Assembly (NCBI RefSeq): GCF_025725645.1
Contig: NZ_CP107007.1
Coordinates: forward strand, 2,728,001-2,792,000
DNA: 64,000 nt
Direction: 5' to 3'
DNA from: Halomonas sp. GD1P12
GTDB lineage: Bacteria; Pseudomonadota; Gammaproteobacteria; Pseudomonadales; Halomonadaceae
Both the position numbers and the translations under genes were made by a program. A model generated the notes under the pieces. That model was given only the letters and a program-made list of their open reading frames with translations. It was not told where the DNA came from and made no database searches. Every line of letters starts with the position of its first letter. The first letter of the stretch is position 1. Below, piece after piece: positions 9,319-18,133 of this stretch.

Positions 9319-9344
9319 AAAAAAACCCCCGCAGGCGCGGGGGT
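9319..9344 (-). terminator. Rho-independent terminator of the repeat lipoprotein gene
   Basis: Stem ACCCCCGC, loop AGGC, GCGGGGGT, followed by a seven-T run on the minus strand. It is 115 bases beyond the stop of the gene at 9460-9915. Confidence 0.85.
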
Positions 9345-9459
9345 AATGGTAATGAAGCATTGAGCGCAGCCGCAGGGAACGGACAGCCCGCTCGATTCAT
9401 TACCGTAGGGAGCGGTCATCTAACCCGGTCTGTTCACCGGGTCGATCTACTAAGTCGAT

Positions 9460-9915
9460 TTACTGTGTAGTTTCGTCGTCGCGTTCGCCGTCGCCCGGTG
9501 CAGAGCCCGGCATCGGCTCGGTACCGTCACCAAAACCGGGATTCTCTTCCGGGTCCTGATCGTCCATGGCGCCTTCGCTACTGGGCATCGGCTCCTGCGA
9601 GGTCGTGGCGTTACTTTCAAGGCCCGGGTCGCTCATCGCCGGGTCGTCGGCCATTGCCGGGTCGTCAGCCATTGCCGAGTCGTTACTCATGGCCGGGTCA
9701 TTGGCCATACCGGGCTCTTCGTTCATGGCCGGGTCGTTCGCGGTCCCACCCTGCTCCATGGTCTCGGGCTGCTGAGCCGGCGGCATCTCATCTTCATCGT
9801 CGCCGCCGCAACCGGCAAGCGTCAATGTGCTGGCAGTCAGCAGCATGCCAAGGGCAACGAGCGATTTGCGTTTGAACATCGGTTTGCCTTGTTTTTCCAT
9901 AAAACGTTTATCCAT
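9460..9915 (-). CDS. Acidic DPAM-repeat lipoprotein, unknown function
   Basis: 151 aa. A basic N-region (MDKRFMEKQGKPMFKRK), hydrophobic stretch and lipobox LAGC predict a lipid-anchored protein. The mature part is low complexity and strongly acidic, with irregular 6-7-residue repeats built on NDPAM/DDPAM/DDSAM (about residues 55-100), then a Ser/Thr/Glu/Pro tail. The start at 9915 was chosen because GGAGG lies 8 nt upstream; an ATG at 9930 precedes that site and one at 9879 lacks it. No family is recognised. The repeats are likely to vary in number between strains. Confidence 0.7.
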   Translation of the reverse strand: MDKRFMEKQGKPMFKRKSLVALGMLLTASTLTLAGCGGDDEDEMPPAQQPETMEQGGTANDPAMNEEPGMANDPAMSNDSAMADDPAMADDPAMSDPGLESNATTSQEPMPSSEGAMDDQDPEENPGFGDGTEPMPGSAPGDGERDDETTQ

Positions 9916-10343
9916 AAAGCCTGCCTCCATTGAATCCAGCGAGCTAGTCAGGCTGCCATTCTTGGCAATTGCATCGAATCCTTCGACCCTGAATCTTCAA
10001 CGCGTGTCGTTGAAAGTGGAGTTACACAAGTCGTGCCACTGCAGCACCGAATTTTAATTTTTATAAAAAAATCAATAATTTATAAAAAATTACCCCGACC
10101 TTTTGGATTAATCTATGCTAATGGGAGGCAGGCACAAAATGACACATGTAGCGTTAGTTCACCGTGTCGACCGGGCGTTGTGACACACCGATGCGACTTA
10201 TGTATAATAATTTTTAATAATACAGCTGGTAATCGTTAATTTACTTTTATGATCTCCGGGAAACCGTGGCAGGCTCCTGTCTTCAAAGCCTGCGCGTTAG
10301 AGAGATAGCCAACGATAAATCACTCCATAAAAAGGTTCGATTA
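9916..10343. promoter_or_regulatory. AT-rich intergenic region with probable promoter of the betaine ABC operon
   Basis: 428 bases without a credible gene. From about 10050 to 10260 it is markedly AT-rich against the GC-rich surroundings. TATAAT at 10203-10208 with TTGTGA at 10178-10183 (19-bp spacer) is the best promoter candidate for the rightward proV-like gene. The ATG-proximal part holds AAGG before the start at 10344. The region also carries the leftward promoter of the repeat lipoprotein. Such AT-rich regions upstream of osmotic-uptake operons often bind H-NS-like proteins; that is inference. Confidence 0.45.
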
Positions 10344-11545
10344 ATGGATGAAACACGTCCTGTCAAAATCAAGGTTCGTAATTTAAGCAAGGTATTTGGG
10401 AAACAGCCAAAAAAAGCACTCGAGCTACGCGACCAGGGCCTCAAACGCCCGGAGATACTCGAGCAGACCGGACAAACGTTGGGCCTTTCCAACATCACCT
10501 TCGACGTTTATGAAGGTGAACTTTTGGTCATCATGGGGCTTTCGGGCTCCGGCAAGTCCACCCTGATTCGCTGTTTGAATCGCCTGATCGACTCCACCGA
10601 AGGCGAGATTGTCATCGACAACGAGAATATTCCGTCGCTCGGCGAGAAGAAGCTTCTTGAGTGTCGTCGTCGCCATTTCTCCATGGTGTTTCAGAACTTT
10701 GCGCTTTTTCCCCACCGCACCGTTCAGCAAAACGCTGAATTTGGCCTCGAGATTCGCGGCGTCGACAAGGCCGAGCGCCGCGAGCTTGGCTACAACTCGT
10801 TGCAGCAAGTGGGGCTGGGCGGTTGGGAAGATGCCTATCCCCACCAGCTTTCCGGCGGTATGCAGCAACGCGTGGGGCTAGCGCGGGCGCTGGCCAACGA
10901 TGCCAGCGTCCTGCTGATGGACGAGGCGTTCTCCGCGCTCGACCCGTTGATCCGCAAGGAGATGCAGCAGGAGCTTTTGCAGCTTCAAACGCGCATGCAG
11001 AAAACCACCGTGTTCATCACCCACGATCTGGACGAGGCGCTGTCGATCGGTGATCGCATCGTGCTCTTAAAAGATGGCGAAGTGGTCCAGATCGGTACAC
11101 CGGAAGAAATTCTCACCAAGCCCGCCGACGACTACGTGCGCCGCTTCATCGAAGGGGTGGACCGCTCGCGTATTTTGACCGCCGAGAGCGCCATGCGCCC
11201 GGTGCGCACCAGCATTCGTGACACCGACGGCCCGCGCGTAGCACTTCGCCGCATGCGCGATTACAGCATCGACTCCATCTACGTGACCGACCGCGACCGC
11301 CGCCTCAAGGGGCTGTTGGAGGCGGACGCCGCCAGTCAGGCCATCGAAGCCGGTGACGAAACGCTGGATGCCTACCTCACCCAGGATTTCCGTCTGGTCA
11401 CCCCACAGGAGCCCCTGCAGCACCTGTTCGCCATGTTTAGCGAAAAAGGCTTTCCAGTCGCCGTGGTCGACGAGGAGAAGCGCCTTCTGGGCGTTGTCGT
11501 CAAGGGCGCAGTACTGGATGAACTGGCACGAGCAGGAGATCAGTA

Positions 11546-11546
<1 letters not shown>
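10344..11546 (+). CDS. proV: Glycine betaine/proline ABC importer, ATP-binding subunit
   Basis: 400 aa. It powers osmoprotectant uptake at the inner membrane. Walker A GLSGSGKST lies near residue 65, the signature is LSGGMQQR, and Walker B is LLMDEAFSALDP. A C-terminal pair of CBS-like segments (about 280-400), as in ProV/OpuAA, is linked to osmotic gating in this family. The N-terminal helical insert before Walker A (ALELRDQGLKRPEIL) is also typical of ProV. ATG 10344 was chosen over an upstream in-frame ATG at 10266 because it matches the family N-terminus. The stop overlaps the permease start (TAATG), so the two are coupled. Confidence 0.95.
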
Positions 11547-12382
<836 letters not shown>

Positions 12383-12446
12383 GGCCATGGCCTTATCGCG
12401 CGGGCGCGCAAAACTTGAAGCCCACGCTATAAGCCACCATGCTTGG

Positions 12447-12509
12447 GAAGCCAAAACCAGCGCTCTCGCGCGGTTTGGCTTCTCATAAGATGAAGGCTTT
12501 TTTTGCCTT
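12447..12509 (+). other. Tandem intercistronic hairpins between proW-like and proX-like genes
   Basis: The first stem is GAAGCCAAAACC paired with GGTTTGGCTTC (one bulged A) at 12447-12482. The second is AAGGC-T7-GCCTT at 12493-12509, 38 bases before the proX start. Neither has a clean post-stem T run, so they look less like full terminators than like mRNA-processing or stabilising stems. Such stems often let the binding protein be made in excess over the membrane subunits; that role is inferred. Confidence 0.5.
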
Positions 12510-12546
12510 TTATAAAAGTGTTACACATTCAAAAAAGGGAAACAGC

Positions 12547-13416
12547 ATGAAAACACGCATCAATCGTTCTGTTCGTCTTGCCACGCTCGGGCTCATGACT
12601 GGCAGCGCCCTGCTCGCCGGCGGCTTTGCTCAGGCCCAGGAGCAAGGCACGGTCAACCTGGCCTACGTCGAATGGTCCTCCGAGGTCGCCTCCACCAACG
12701 TGATCGCCGCCGTGCTCGAGCAGCAAGGCTATGAGGTGAACATGACCTCGCTCTCCGCAGCGGCCATGTTCCAGGCACTTTCGACCGGCGATGCCGACGC
12801 GATCGTCGCGGCCTGGCTTCCCACCACCCACGCCGACTACATGGAGCGCATTGGCGGCGACGTCGAGGACCTGGGCCCAAATCTGGACGGTACCAAGCTT
12901 GGTCTGGTCGTTCCCGAATACACCGAGGTGAACTCGATCGATGAGCTCAACGACAACGCCGAGCTGTTCGACGACGAGATCATCGGCATCGACCCCGGTG
13001 CCGGCCTGATGGGGCTGGCAGAGGAAGCCGTCGATACCTATGATCTTGATCTTCGCCTGCGCAGCGGTAGCGACGCGACCATGGTGGCGGCGCTGGATAA
13101 CGCCATCAACAATGAAGAAGACATCGTCGTGACCAGCTGGACACCGCACTGGATGTTCGCACGTTGGGACCTCAAGTACCTGGACGACCCGGAAGGCGTG
13201 TTCGGCGGCGCCGAGCAGATCCATACCGTGGTTCGCAACGGCTTCGAGGACGACATGCCCGGCGCCTACGCCATTCTGGACGCCTTCGAGTGGACCCCGG
13301 AGCAGATGGGCGAAGTCATGCTCATGAACCAGGAAGACGGCAGCGACCCCTATGAAAACGCCAAGCAGTGGGTCGAAGAGAACCAGGACGTTGTCGAGCA
13401 GTGGCTCGATTCGTAA
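12547..13416 (+). CDS. proX: Glycine betaine ABC importer, periplasmic substrate-binding protein
   Basis: 289 aa, OpuAC/ProX type. A signal peptide (MKTRINRSV...AGGFAQAQ) is followed by an acidic mature protein. Features match quaternary-amine binders: VEWSSEVASTNVIAAVLEQQ at the N-terminal lobe, AWLPTTHADY, IDPGAGLM and SWTPHWMFARWD, which supply aromatic residues for a cation-pi cage. The start at 12547 has AAGGGA upstream and gives the signal peptide directly; an earlier in-frame start at 12439 lies across the hairpins. It completes the ABC system and precedes the first BCCT carrier. Confidence 0.95.
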   Translation: MKTRINRSVRLATLGLMTGSALLAGGFAQAQEQGTVNLAYVEWSSEVASTNVIAAVLEQQGYEVNMTSLSAAAMFQALSTGDADAIVAAWLPTTHADYMERIGGDVEDLGPNLDGTKLGLVVPEYTEVNSIDELNDNAELFDDEIIGIDPGAGLMGLAEEAVDTYDLDLRLRSGSDATMVAALDNAINNEEDIVVTSWTPHWMFARWDLKYLDDPEGVFGGAEQIHTVVRNGFEDDMPGAYAILDAFEWTPEQMGEVMLMNQEDGSDPYENAKQWVEENQDVVEQWLDS

Positions 13417-13457
13417 TCGCGACCGTGGCCCGGCCCAAGCGCCGGGTTAACAAAAGG

Positions 13458-13480
13458 CTTGTACAAACAGTTTGTACAAG
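13458..13480. promoter_or_regulatory. 23-bp perfect palindrome, putative operator upstream of BCCT carrier 1
   Basis: CTTGTACAAAC and its exact complement flank a single central A. Each arm also contains the self-complementary octamer TTGTACAA, so two small palindromes sit 13 bp apart, as expected for two dimers on one DNA face plus. No T run follows, so it is not a terminator. It lies 110 bp before the BCCT start, 42 bp after proX. The regulator is unknown; GntR- or MarR-like proteins use similar sites. Confidence 0.55.
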
Positions 13481-13589
13481 AGGGGTGTTTCTTATACAAC
13501 TGACGGGCAGGCGCTTCGCGACCTCGTTTTACCCGGCATCCCTTTGGTCGTACACCTAGCGAATTCGATTCAACATGGAGAAAGATCGA

Positions 13590-15230
13590 GTGGAAAACGA
13601 AAAACCCAATCAGCCCAAGGAAGAGCCGGTCGGTGAGGGTATCCCCTCCCCGGACGGGCCAGCGAACCTCATCGATACCGATTACGTTATCGGTCAGGAC
13701 AATTTCACCGCCGAAAAAATGGGCTTGAGGCTCGACCTCCACGGTAAAGTCTTTACCATTTCGTCTATCGTCGTGACGCTGTTCGTCGTGTTGACGCTGG
13801 CGCTTCAGGACAATATTTCGTTCATCTACGATGCCATCTTTGGCTTTTTGACCGGCAATCTGTCCTGGTTCTTCATTCTTACCGCCAACGTTTTCGTCAT
13901 CCTGTGCCTGGGCCTGATCGTCTCGCCGTTAGGTAAAATTCGCATTGGCGGTGCCAACGCCAAACCGGATTTTACCTACATGGGCTGGTTTTCGATGCTG
14001 TTCGCCGCGGGCATGGGCATTGGCCTGATGTTCTTTGGCGTCAGCGAGCCGCTGACCCACTTCGGTACCTCCATCGAGGGCGGCAGCGGTGCACCGCTTT
14101 CCGGTGCCGAAGGTGACGCTGCGGGCGCGACGGCGCTGGCCATGGCCGCGACCATCTTCCACTGGGGCCTGCACCCGTGGGCGATCTATGCCGTCGTTGC
14201 ACTGTCGCTTGCGCTTTTTGCCTTCAACAAGGGCCTACCGCTCTCCATGCGCTCGGTGTTCTATCCGATTCTGGGCGAGCGCGTGTGGGGCTGGCCGGGC
14301 CACTGCATCGATATTCTGGCGGTATTCGCTACGCTTTTCGGTCTCGCCACCTCGCTGGGCTTGGGTGCCACTCAGGCCGCCGCGGGCCTCACCTATCTTT
14401 TCGGCGCGCCGGAAAGCGACATCACCATGATTCTTTTGATCGTGGGTATCACCTGCGTGGCGATCTGCTCGATCGTGGCTGGCGTGGATAAGGGCGTTCA
14501 GCTGCTGTCCAAGATCAACATCGCCCTGGCCGCCGGGCTTTTGTTCTTCGTGATCGCCGTTGGCCCGACGCTGTTCATCGCCACTGGCTTCTTCGAGAAC
14601 CTGTTCAACTACGTCGTCAATTTGCCGGCGCTCTCCAACCCCTTCGGCCGTGAAGACGTTGGCTTCACTCATGGCTGGACTGCCTTCTACTGGGCCTGGT
14701 GGATCTCCTGGTCTCCGTACGTCGGCATGTTCATCGCCCGCGTATCGCGCGGCCGCACGGTGCGTGAATTCCTGATCTCGGTATTGATCGTCCCGTCCGT
14801 CGTCTCGGTTCTCTGGATGACCACCTTCGGGGGTACTGCGATCGATCAGTACGTAAGCCAAGGGATCGAAACGGTGCGCGACGCCGGCGTCGACCTGCAG
14901 CTCTTCTTGATGTTGGAACAGCTGCCGCTGTCGGATATCACCTCCTTCATCGCCATCGTGCTGGTCATCGTGTTCTTCGTGACCTCATCGGACTCCGGTT
15001 CGCTGGTCATCGATTCGATCACCGCTGGCGGCAAGGTCGACTCGCCGATCCCCCAGCGTGTGTTCTGGGCCTCCATCGAGGGTGCGATCGCCATCGCGCT
15101 GCTGCTCGGCGGTGGCCTGACGGCGCTGCAAACCATGGCGGTCTCTACCGGCCTGCCCTTCGCGTTTATCCTGCTGGTGTCGTGCTACGCCATCATCAAG
15201 GGTTTGATGAGCGAACCCAAGGCGGTTTAA
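13590..15230 (+). CDS. BCCT-family sodium-coupled osmoprotectant (betaine/choline/carnitine) carrier, copy 1
   Basis: 546 aa with 12 predicted membrane helices. Family signatures are GMGIGLMFFGVSEPLTHF (glycine stretch of helix 3, with the Gly typical of sodium-coupled members), FHWGLHPWAIYAV and FYWAWWISWSPYVGMFIARV (the conserved Trp-rich helix 8). The charged N-terminal tail is acidic. I set the start at GTG 13590 (GGAG 9 nt upstream) rather than ATG 13575 because this N-terminus aligns residue for residue with the paralogue downstream and gives both proteins exactly 546 aa. Likely substrate is betaine or a related compatible solute; sequence alone does not decide. Confidence 0.95.
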   Translation: MENEKPNQPKEEPVGEGIPSPDGPANLIDTDYVIGQDNFTAEKMGLRLDLHGKVFTISSIVVTLFVVLTLALQDNISFIYDAIFGFLTGNLSWFFILTANVFVILCLGLIVSPLGKIRIGGANAKPDFTYMGWFSMLFAAGMGIGLMFFGVSEPLTHFGTSIEGGSGAPLSGAEGDAAGATALAMAATIFHWGLHPWAIYAVVALSLALFAFNKGLPLSMRSVFYPILGERVWGWPGHCIDILAVFATLFGLATSLGLGATQAAAGLTYLFGAPESDITMILLIVGITCVAICSIVAGVDKGVQLLSKINIALAAGLLFFVIAVGPTLFIATGFFENLFNYVVNLPALSNPFGREDVGFTHGWTAFYWAWWISWSPYVGMFIARVSRGRTVREFLISVLIVPSVVSVLWMTTFGGTAIDQYVSQGIETVRDAGVDLQLFLMLEQLPLSDITSFIAIVLVIVFFVTSSDSGSLVIDSITAGGKVDSPIPQRVFWASIEGAIAIALLLGGGLTALQTMAVSTGLPFAFILLVSCYAIIKGLMSEPKAV

Positions 15231-15248
15231 TCGCAAGCCGTACGAAAA

Positions 15249-15277
15249 CGGGCAGCCTCAGGGCTGCCCGTTTTTTT
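15249..15277 (+). terminator. Rho-independent terminator after BCCT carrier 1
   Basis: A 9-bp stem CGGGCAGCC, loop TCAG, GGCTGCCCG, then T7. The same stem sequence recurs after carrier 2, evidence that the terminator was copied with the gene. Confidence 0.92.
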
Positions 15278-15341
15278 ACGTGCGGTGAAAATGGCGCCAA
15301 CGTGCGGTCAGGCAGGGCCCGGGAGTCCATGACCGGCCTGG

Positions 15342-15480
15342 GTTCTGTCTGAAAAGTCGGCGAGCGAAGACAGGACAAGGCAAAAATGGGCGAAGAAACG
15401 GAGTTTACAGTGAGTAAATGAGTATTCTGAGCCAATTTTTAACGCCGTATTGTCGAGCGCAGGCACTTTTCAGACAGAAC
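15342..15480. mobile_element. MITE-like element (139 bp) between the two BCCT genes
   Basis: Perfect 16-bp terminal inverted repeats, GTTCTGTCTGAAAAGT and its complement, bound a 139-bp segment with no coding capacity. The tetranucleotide CTGG flanks both ends directly (15338-15341 and 15481-15484), consistent with a 4-bp target duplication. The interior carries partly complementary arms, for example CAAAAATGGGC against GCCAATTTTT. It has the features of a non-autonomous element mobilised by a transposase elsewhere in the genome, plausibly IS5-like by duplication length. No other copy was noticed in the window. Confidence 0.7.
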
Positions 15481-15601
15481 CTGGTGAAAAGCCGTACCGC
15501 CCGTCAGGTAACCACCGCGTTTACGAATTAATTTCTTTACAAACCATATTCATGGAGGCGCAAAAGTATAATTATTGTTAATATACTGCGCAACAAACAC
15601 G

Positions 15602-15626
15602 ACACGCCGTCAAGGCGTGTTTTTTT
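15602..15626 (+). terminator. Terminator-like leader hairpin immediately upstream of BCCT carrier 2
   Basis: Stem ACACGCC, loop GTCAA, GGCGTGT, followed at once by T6; the GTG start of the carrier is only 21 bases further on. It has the full form of an intrinsic terminator inside the 5' leader. A TATAAT at 15567-15572 lies 30 bases upstream. Either it ends upstream transcripts or it is an attenuator controlling carrier 2. Confidence 0.7.
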
Positions 15627-15647
15627 ATGCAAAGCGCAGAGGTAGCC

Positions 15648-17288
15648 GTGGACAAGCAAGAACCCAATCACTCATCGGACGAGCCGGCGTCAGACGGTAT
15701 ACCCGCCCCCGAAGGGGCAGCGAATTTGATCGATACCGATTACGTCGTGGGTCAGGACAACTTCACGACCAACAAGATGGGGATCAACCTCGACCTTCAC
15801 GGTAAGGTATTTAGTATCTCCGCCGTGATCGTGCTGCTGTTCGTGGTATTGACGCTGGCGCTGCAGGATACCATTGCGCCCGTCTACGACGCCATTTTCG
15901 ACTTTCTGACCGGCAATCTTTCCTGGTTCTTTATCGCCGTGGCCAATGTTTTTGTCATTTTATGCATTGGTTTGATTTTTTCACCGCTTGGCAAGATACG
16001 CCTGGGGGGAACCAACGCAAAGCCTGACTATACCTACATGGGCTGGTTTTCGATGCTGTTTGCCGCCGGTATGGGCATCGGCTTGATGTTCTTTGCAGTC
16101 AACGAGCCGCTCACCCATTTTGGAACCTCTTTTGATGGCGACGGCTGGGCGCCTCTGGGCGGTGCCGAGGGAGATACGGCGGCGGCGACGTCGCTTGCCA
16201 TGGCCGCCACTATCTATCACTGGGGTCTGCATCCCTGGGCGATCTACGCCATCGTGGCCCTTTCACTGGCGCTGTTCTCGTTCAACAAGGGGTTGCCGCT
16301 TTCGATCCGCTCGGTGTTCTACCCCATTCTTGGCGAGCGCGTTTGGGGCTGGCCCGGGCACGTGATCGATATTCTAGCAGTGTTCGCCTCGCTCTTTGGT
16401 TTGGCAACGTCGCTGGGGCTCGGTGCCAGCCAGGCCGCGGCGGGGCTATCGTATCTGTTCGGCGCGCCGGAAAGCGATATCACCATGATCCTTTTGATCG
16501 TGGGCATCACGATGTTGGCCATCGCTTCGCTAGCGGCCGGTGTCGATAAGGGCATGCAGCTTCTGTCCAAAATCAACATCGTGATGGCGGCGGCGCTTTT
16601 GTTCTTCGTGATCGCCGTTGGCCCGACACTGTTCATCCTGACCGGCTTTTTCGAGAACCTGTGGAGCTACGCGGCCCACTTCCCCGCCCTTTCCAATCCT
16701 TTTGGTCGTGAAGATGCCGACTTCAGCCAGGGCTGGACCACCTTCTACTGGGCCTGGTGGATCTCCTGGTCTCCGTACGTGGGCATGTTCATCGCCCGCG
16801 TCTCACGGGGCCGCACGGTTCGCGAATTCCTGATTTCCGTTTTGATCATCCCATCCATGGTATCGGTACTCTGGATGACGACCTTTGGCGGCACAGCCAT
16901 CGATCAATACATCAACCAGGGCATCAGCGCCGTGCGCGATGCGGGTGTCGATCTGCAGCTGTTTTTGATGCTGGAGCAGCTGCCGCTTTCGCAAATCACC
17001 TGCTTCGTGGCGATCCTGCTGGTCGTTTTCTTCTTCGTGACCTCTTCTGATTCGGGCTCTCTGGTAATCGACTCGATCACCGCCGGCGGCAAAATGGATG
17101 CTCCGACGTCGCAGCGGGTATTCTGGGCGATCATCGAAGGCGCGATCGCTATTGCGCTGCTGCTCGGCGGCGGTTTGACCGCGCTGCAAACCATGGCGGT
17201 CTCCACCGGCTTCCCCTTCGCGCTCATCCTGCTGGTGGCCTGCTACGCCATCATCAAGGGACTGATGAGCGAGCCCAAGGCGGTGTGA
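15648..17288 (+). CDS. BCCT-family sodium-coupled osmoprotectant carrier, copy 2
   Basis: 546 aa, the same length as copy 1 and identical over most of its length, including the helix 3 glycine motif and FYWAWWISWSPYVGMFIARV. Differences cluster in the first 20 residues, in the segment after EPLTHFGTS and in the loop after FENL. The start is GTG 15648, preceded by AGAGG; the ATG at 15627 abuts the T run of a hairpin and has no ribosome site. The pair arose by tandem duplication, with one copy now having its own leader and probably different control or substrate preference. Confidence 0.95.
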   Translation: MDKQEPNHSSDEPASDGIPAPEGAANLIDTDYVVGQDNFTTNKMGINLDLHGKVFSISAVIVLLFVVLTLALQDTIAPVYDAIFDFLTGNLSWFFIAVANVFVILCIGLIFSPLGKIRLGGTNAKPDYTYMGWFSMLFAAGMGIGLMFFAVNEPLTHFGTSFDGDGWAPLGGAEGDTAAATSLAMAATIYHWGLHPWAIYAIVALSLALFSFNKGLPLSIRSVFYPILGERVWGWPGHVIDILAVFASLFGLATSLGLGASQAAAGLSYLFGAPESDITMILLIVGITMLAIASLAAGVDKGMQLLSKINIVMAAALLFFVIAVGPTLFILTGFFENLWSYAAHFPALSNPFGREDADFSQGWTTFYWAWWISWSPYVGMFIARVSRGRTVREFLISVLIIPSMVSVLWMTTFGGTAIDQYINQGISAVRDAGVDLQLFLMLEQLPLSQITCFVAILLVVFFFVTSSDSGSLVIDSITAGGKMDAPTSQRVFWAIIEGAIAIALLLGGGLTALQTMAVSTGFPFALILLVACYAIIKGLMSEPKAV

Positions 17289-17337
17289 TAATAAGGCAAT
17301 ATGATCCAGGGTCGTTCCAGCCCTAGCGCTACGACAA

Positions 17338-17366
17338 CGGGCAGCCAAAGGGCTGCCCGTTTTTTT
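17338..17366 (+). terminator. Rho-independent terminator after BCCT carrier 2
   Basis: Stem CGGGCAGCC, loop AAAG, GGCTGCCCG, then T7. The stem is identical to that after carrier 1, with only the loop changed. Confidence 0.92.
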
Positions 17367-17397
17367 ATGCCTGAATGTCTTGGCGCTTGTGCCAGTT

Positions 17398-18123
17398 TTA
17401 ACACCAAAAGGTCTTGAGCAGCGTATCGCGGGAATAGCGGTGCGCGACCTGCGCTTGAAAGAGCTCGGCGGTGGCCAGCGCGTCGGTCAGCGCGTGGTGG
17501 CCCTGGTAGGTGGGAAGCCCGTAGCGCTGACGGCTGGCATCCAATCGAATGGAGACCGGCGGACGGCCCAGCCAGCGGCGAAACCGCGACCAGAGCGTTT
17601 GACGGTGAAGCCTTGCCTCCAGCGACATGGTGTCGATCATGGGAAACAGCACCCCTTCGCCGCGGCGTGACTTCACCGCCGCGTCCAGAAACGGCCGCTC
17701 GATGTTGCGAAAATGCACCACGACGAGCCTTCCTGCCAGCTCGTCGAGCAAGGGCTCGAGCACCTCGTCCAGATCCGGCGCATCGCTGACCTCCGAGTGG
17801 GTGATGTGGTGATACGTCACCGACTCCTCGCTCAAGGGCCGGGGCGGCTTGACCACCCAGTAGCGCCGGCTGGAGAGCGGGATACGATCAAGCGTGAAGT
17901 GGATCAAGCCGATGCTGACGATGGCGTGGCGGCGCTCGTCGAGCCCGGTGGTCTCCATATCCAGTGCCACCATGGGCACTTCCGAGATGGGCGTGTCCGG
18001 ACCAGGAAGCTCGGTGTCGAAAAAGCGCTTCAGGGCGTCGTCCTGAGCGACCGCGCTTCGCTTTTTCATGTAGCCATTCCAGTCGGCCTGATTGACGCGC
18101 TGGCGCGGGCGTATTCCTTTCAT
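17398..18123 (-). CDS. DnaQ-like 3'-5' exonuclease
   Basis: 241 aa DEDDh-type exonuclease. Exo I is VALDMETTGLD (catalytic Asp and Glu), a second acidic block is near FRNIERPFLDAAV, and Exo III is HHALTDALATAEL (catalytic His and Asp). A 50-residue N-terminal extension precedes the catalytic domain. It is not the replicative epsilon subunit by context: its start is 10 bases from the stop of the cNMP/CBS/DUF294 gene, a pairing often seen in proteobacteria near acetate or compatible-solute transport genes. The two probably form one transcription unit read leftward. Substrate unknown. Confidence 0.88.
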   Translation of the reverse strand: MKGIRPRQRVNQADWNGYMKKRSAVAQDDALKRFFDTELPGPDTPISEVPMVALDMETTGLDERRHAIVSIGLIHFTLDRIPLSSRRYWVVKPPRPLSEESVTYHHITHSEVSDAPDLDEVLEPLLDELAGRLVVVHFRNIERPFLDAAVKSRRGEGVLFPMIDTMSLEARLHRQTLWSRFRRWLGRPPVSIRLDASRQRYGLPTYQGHHALTDALATAELFQAQVAHRYSRDTLLKTFWC

Positions 18124-18133
18124 GGTGACGTCC

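Noticed and set aside
9566..9775. Repetitive DNA in the DPAM lipoprotein considered as a CRISPR array
   Set aside because: Units are 15-21 bp, imperfect and in frame with a lipoprotein; there are no spacers of uniform length and no cas genes.
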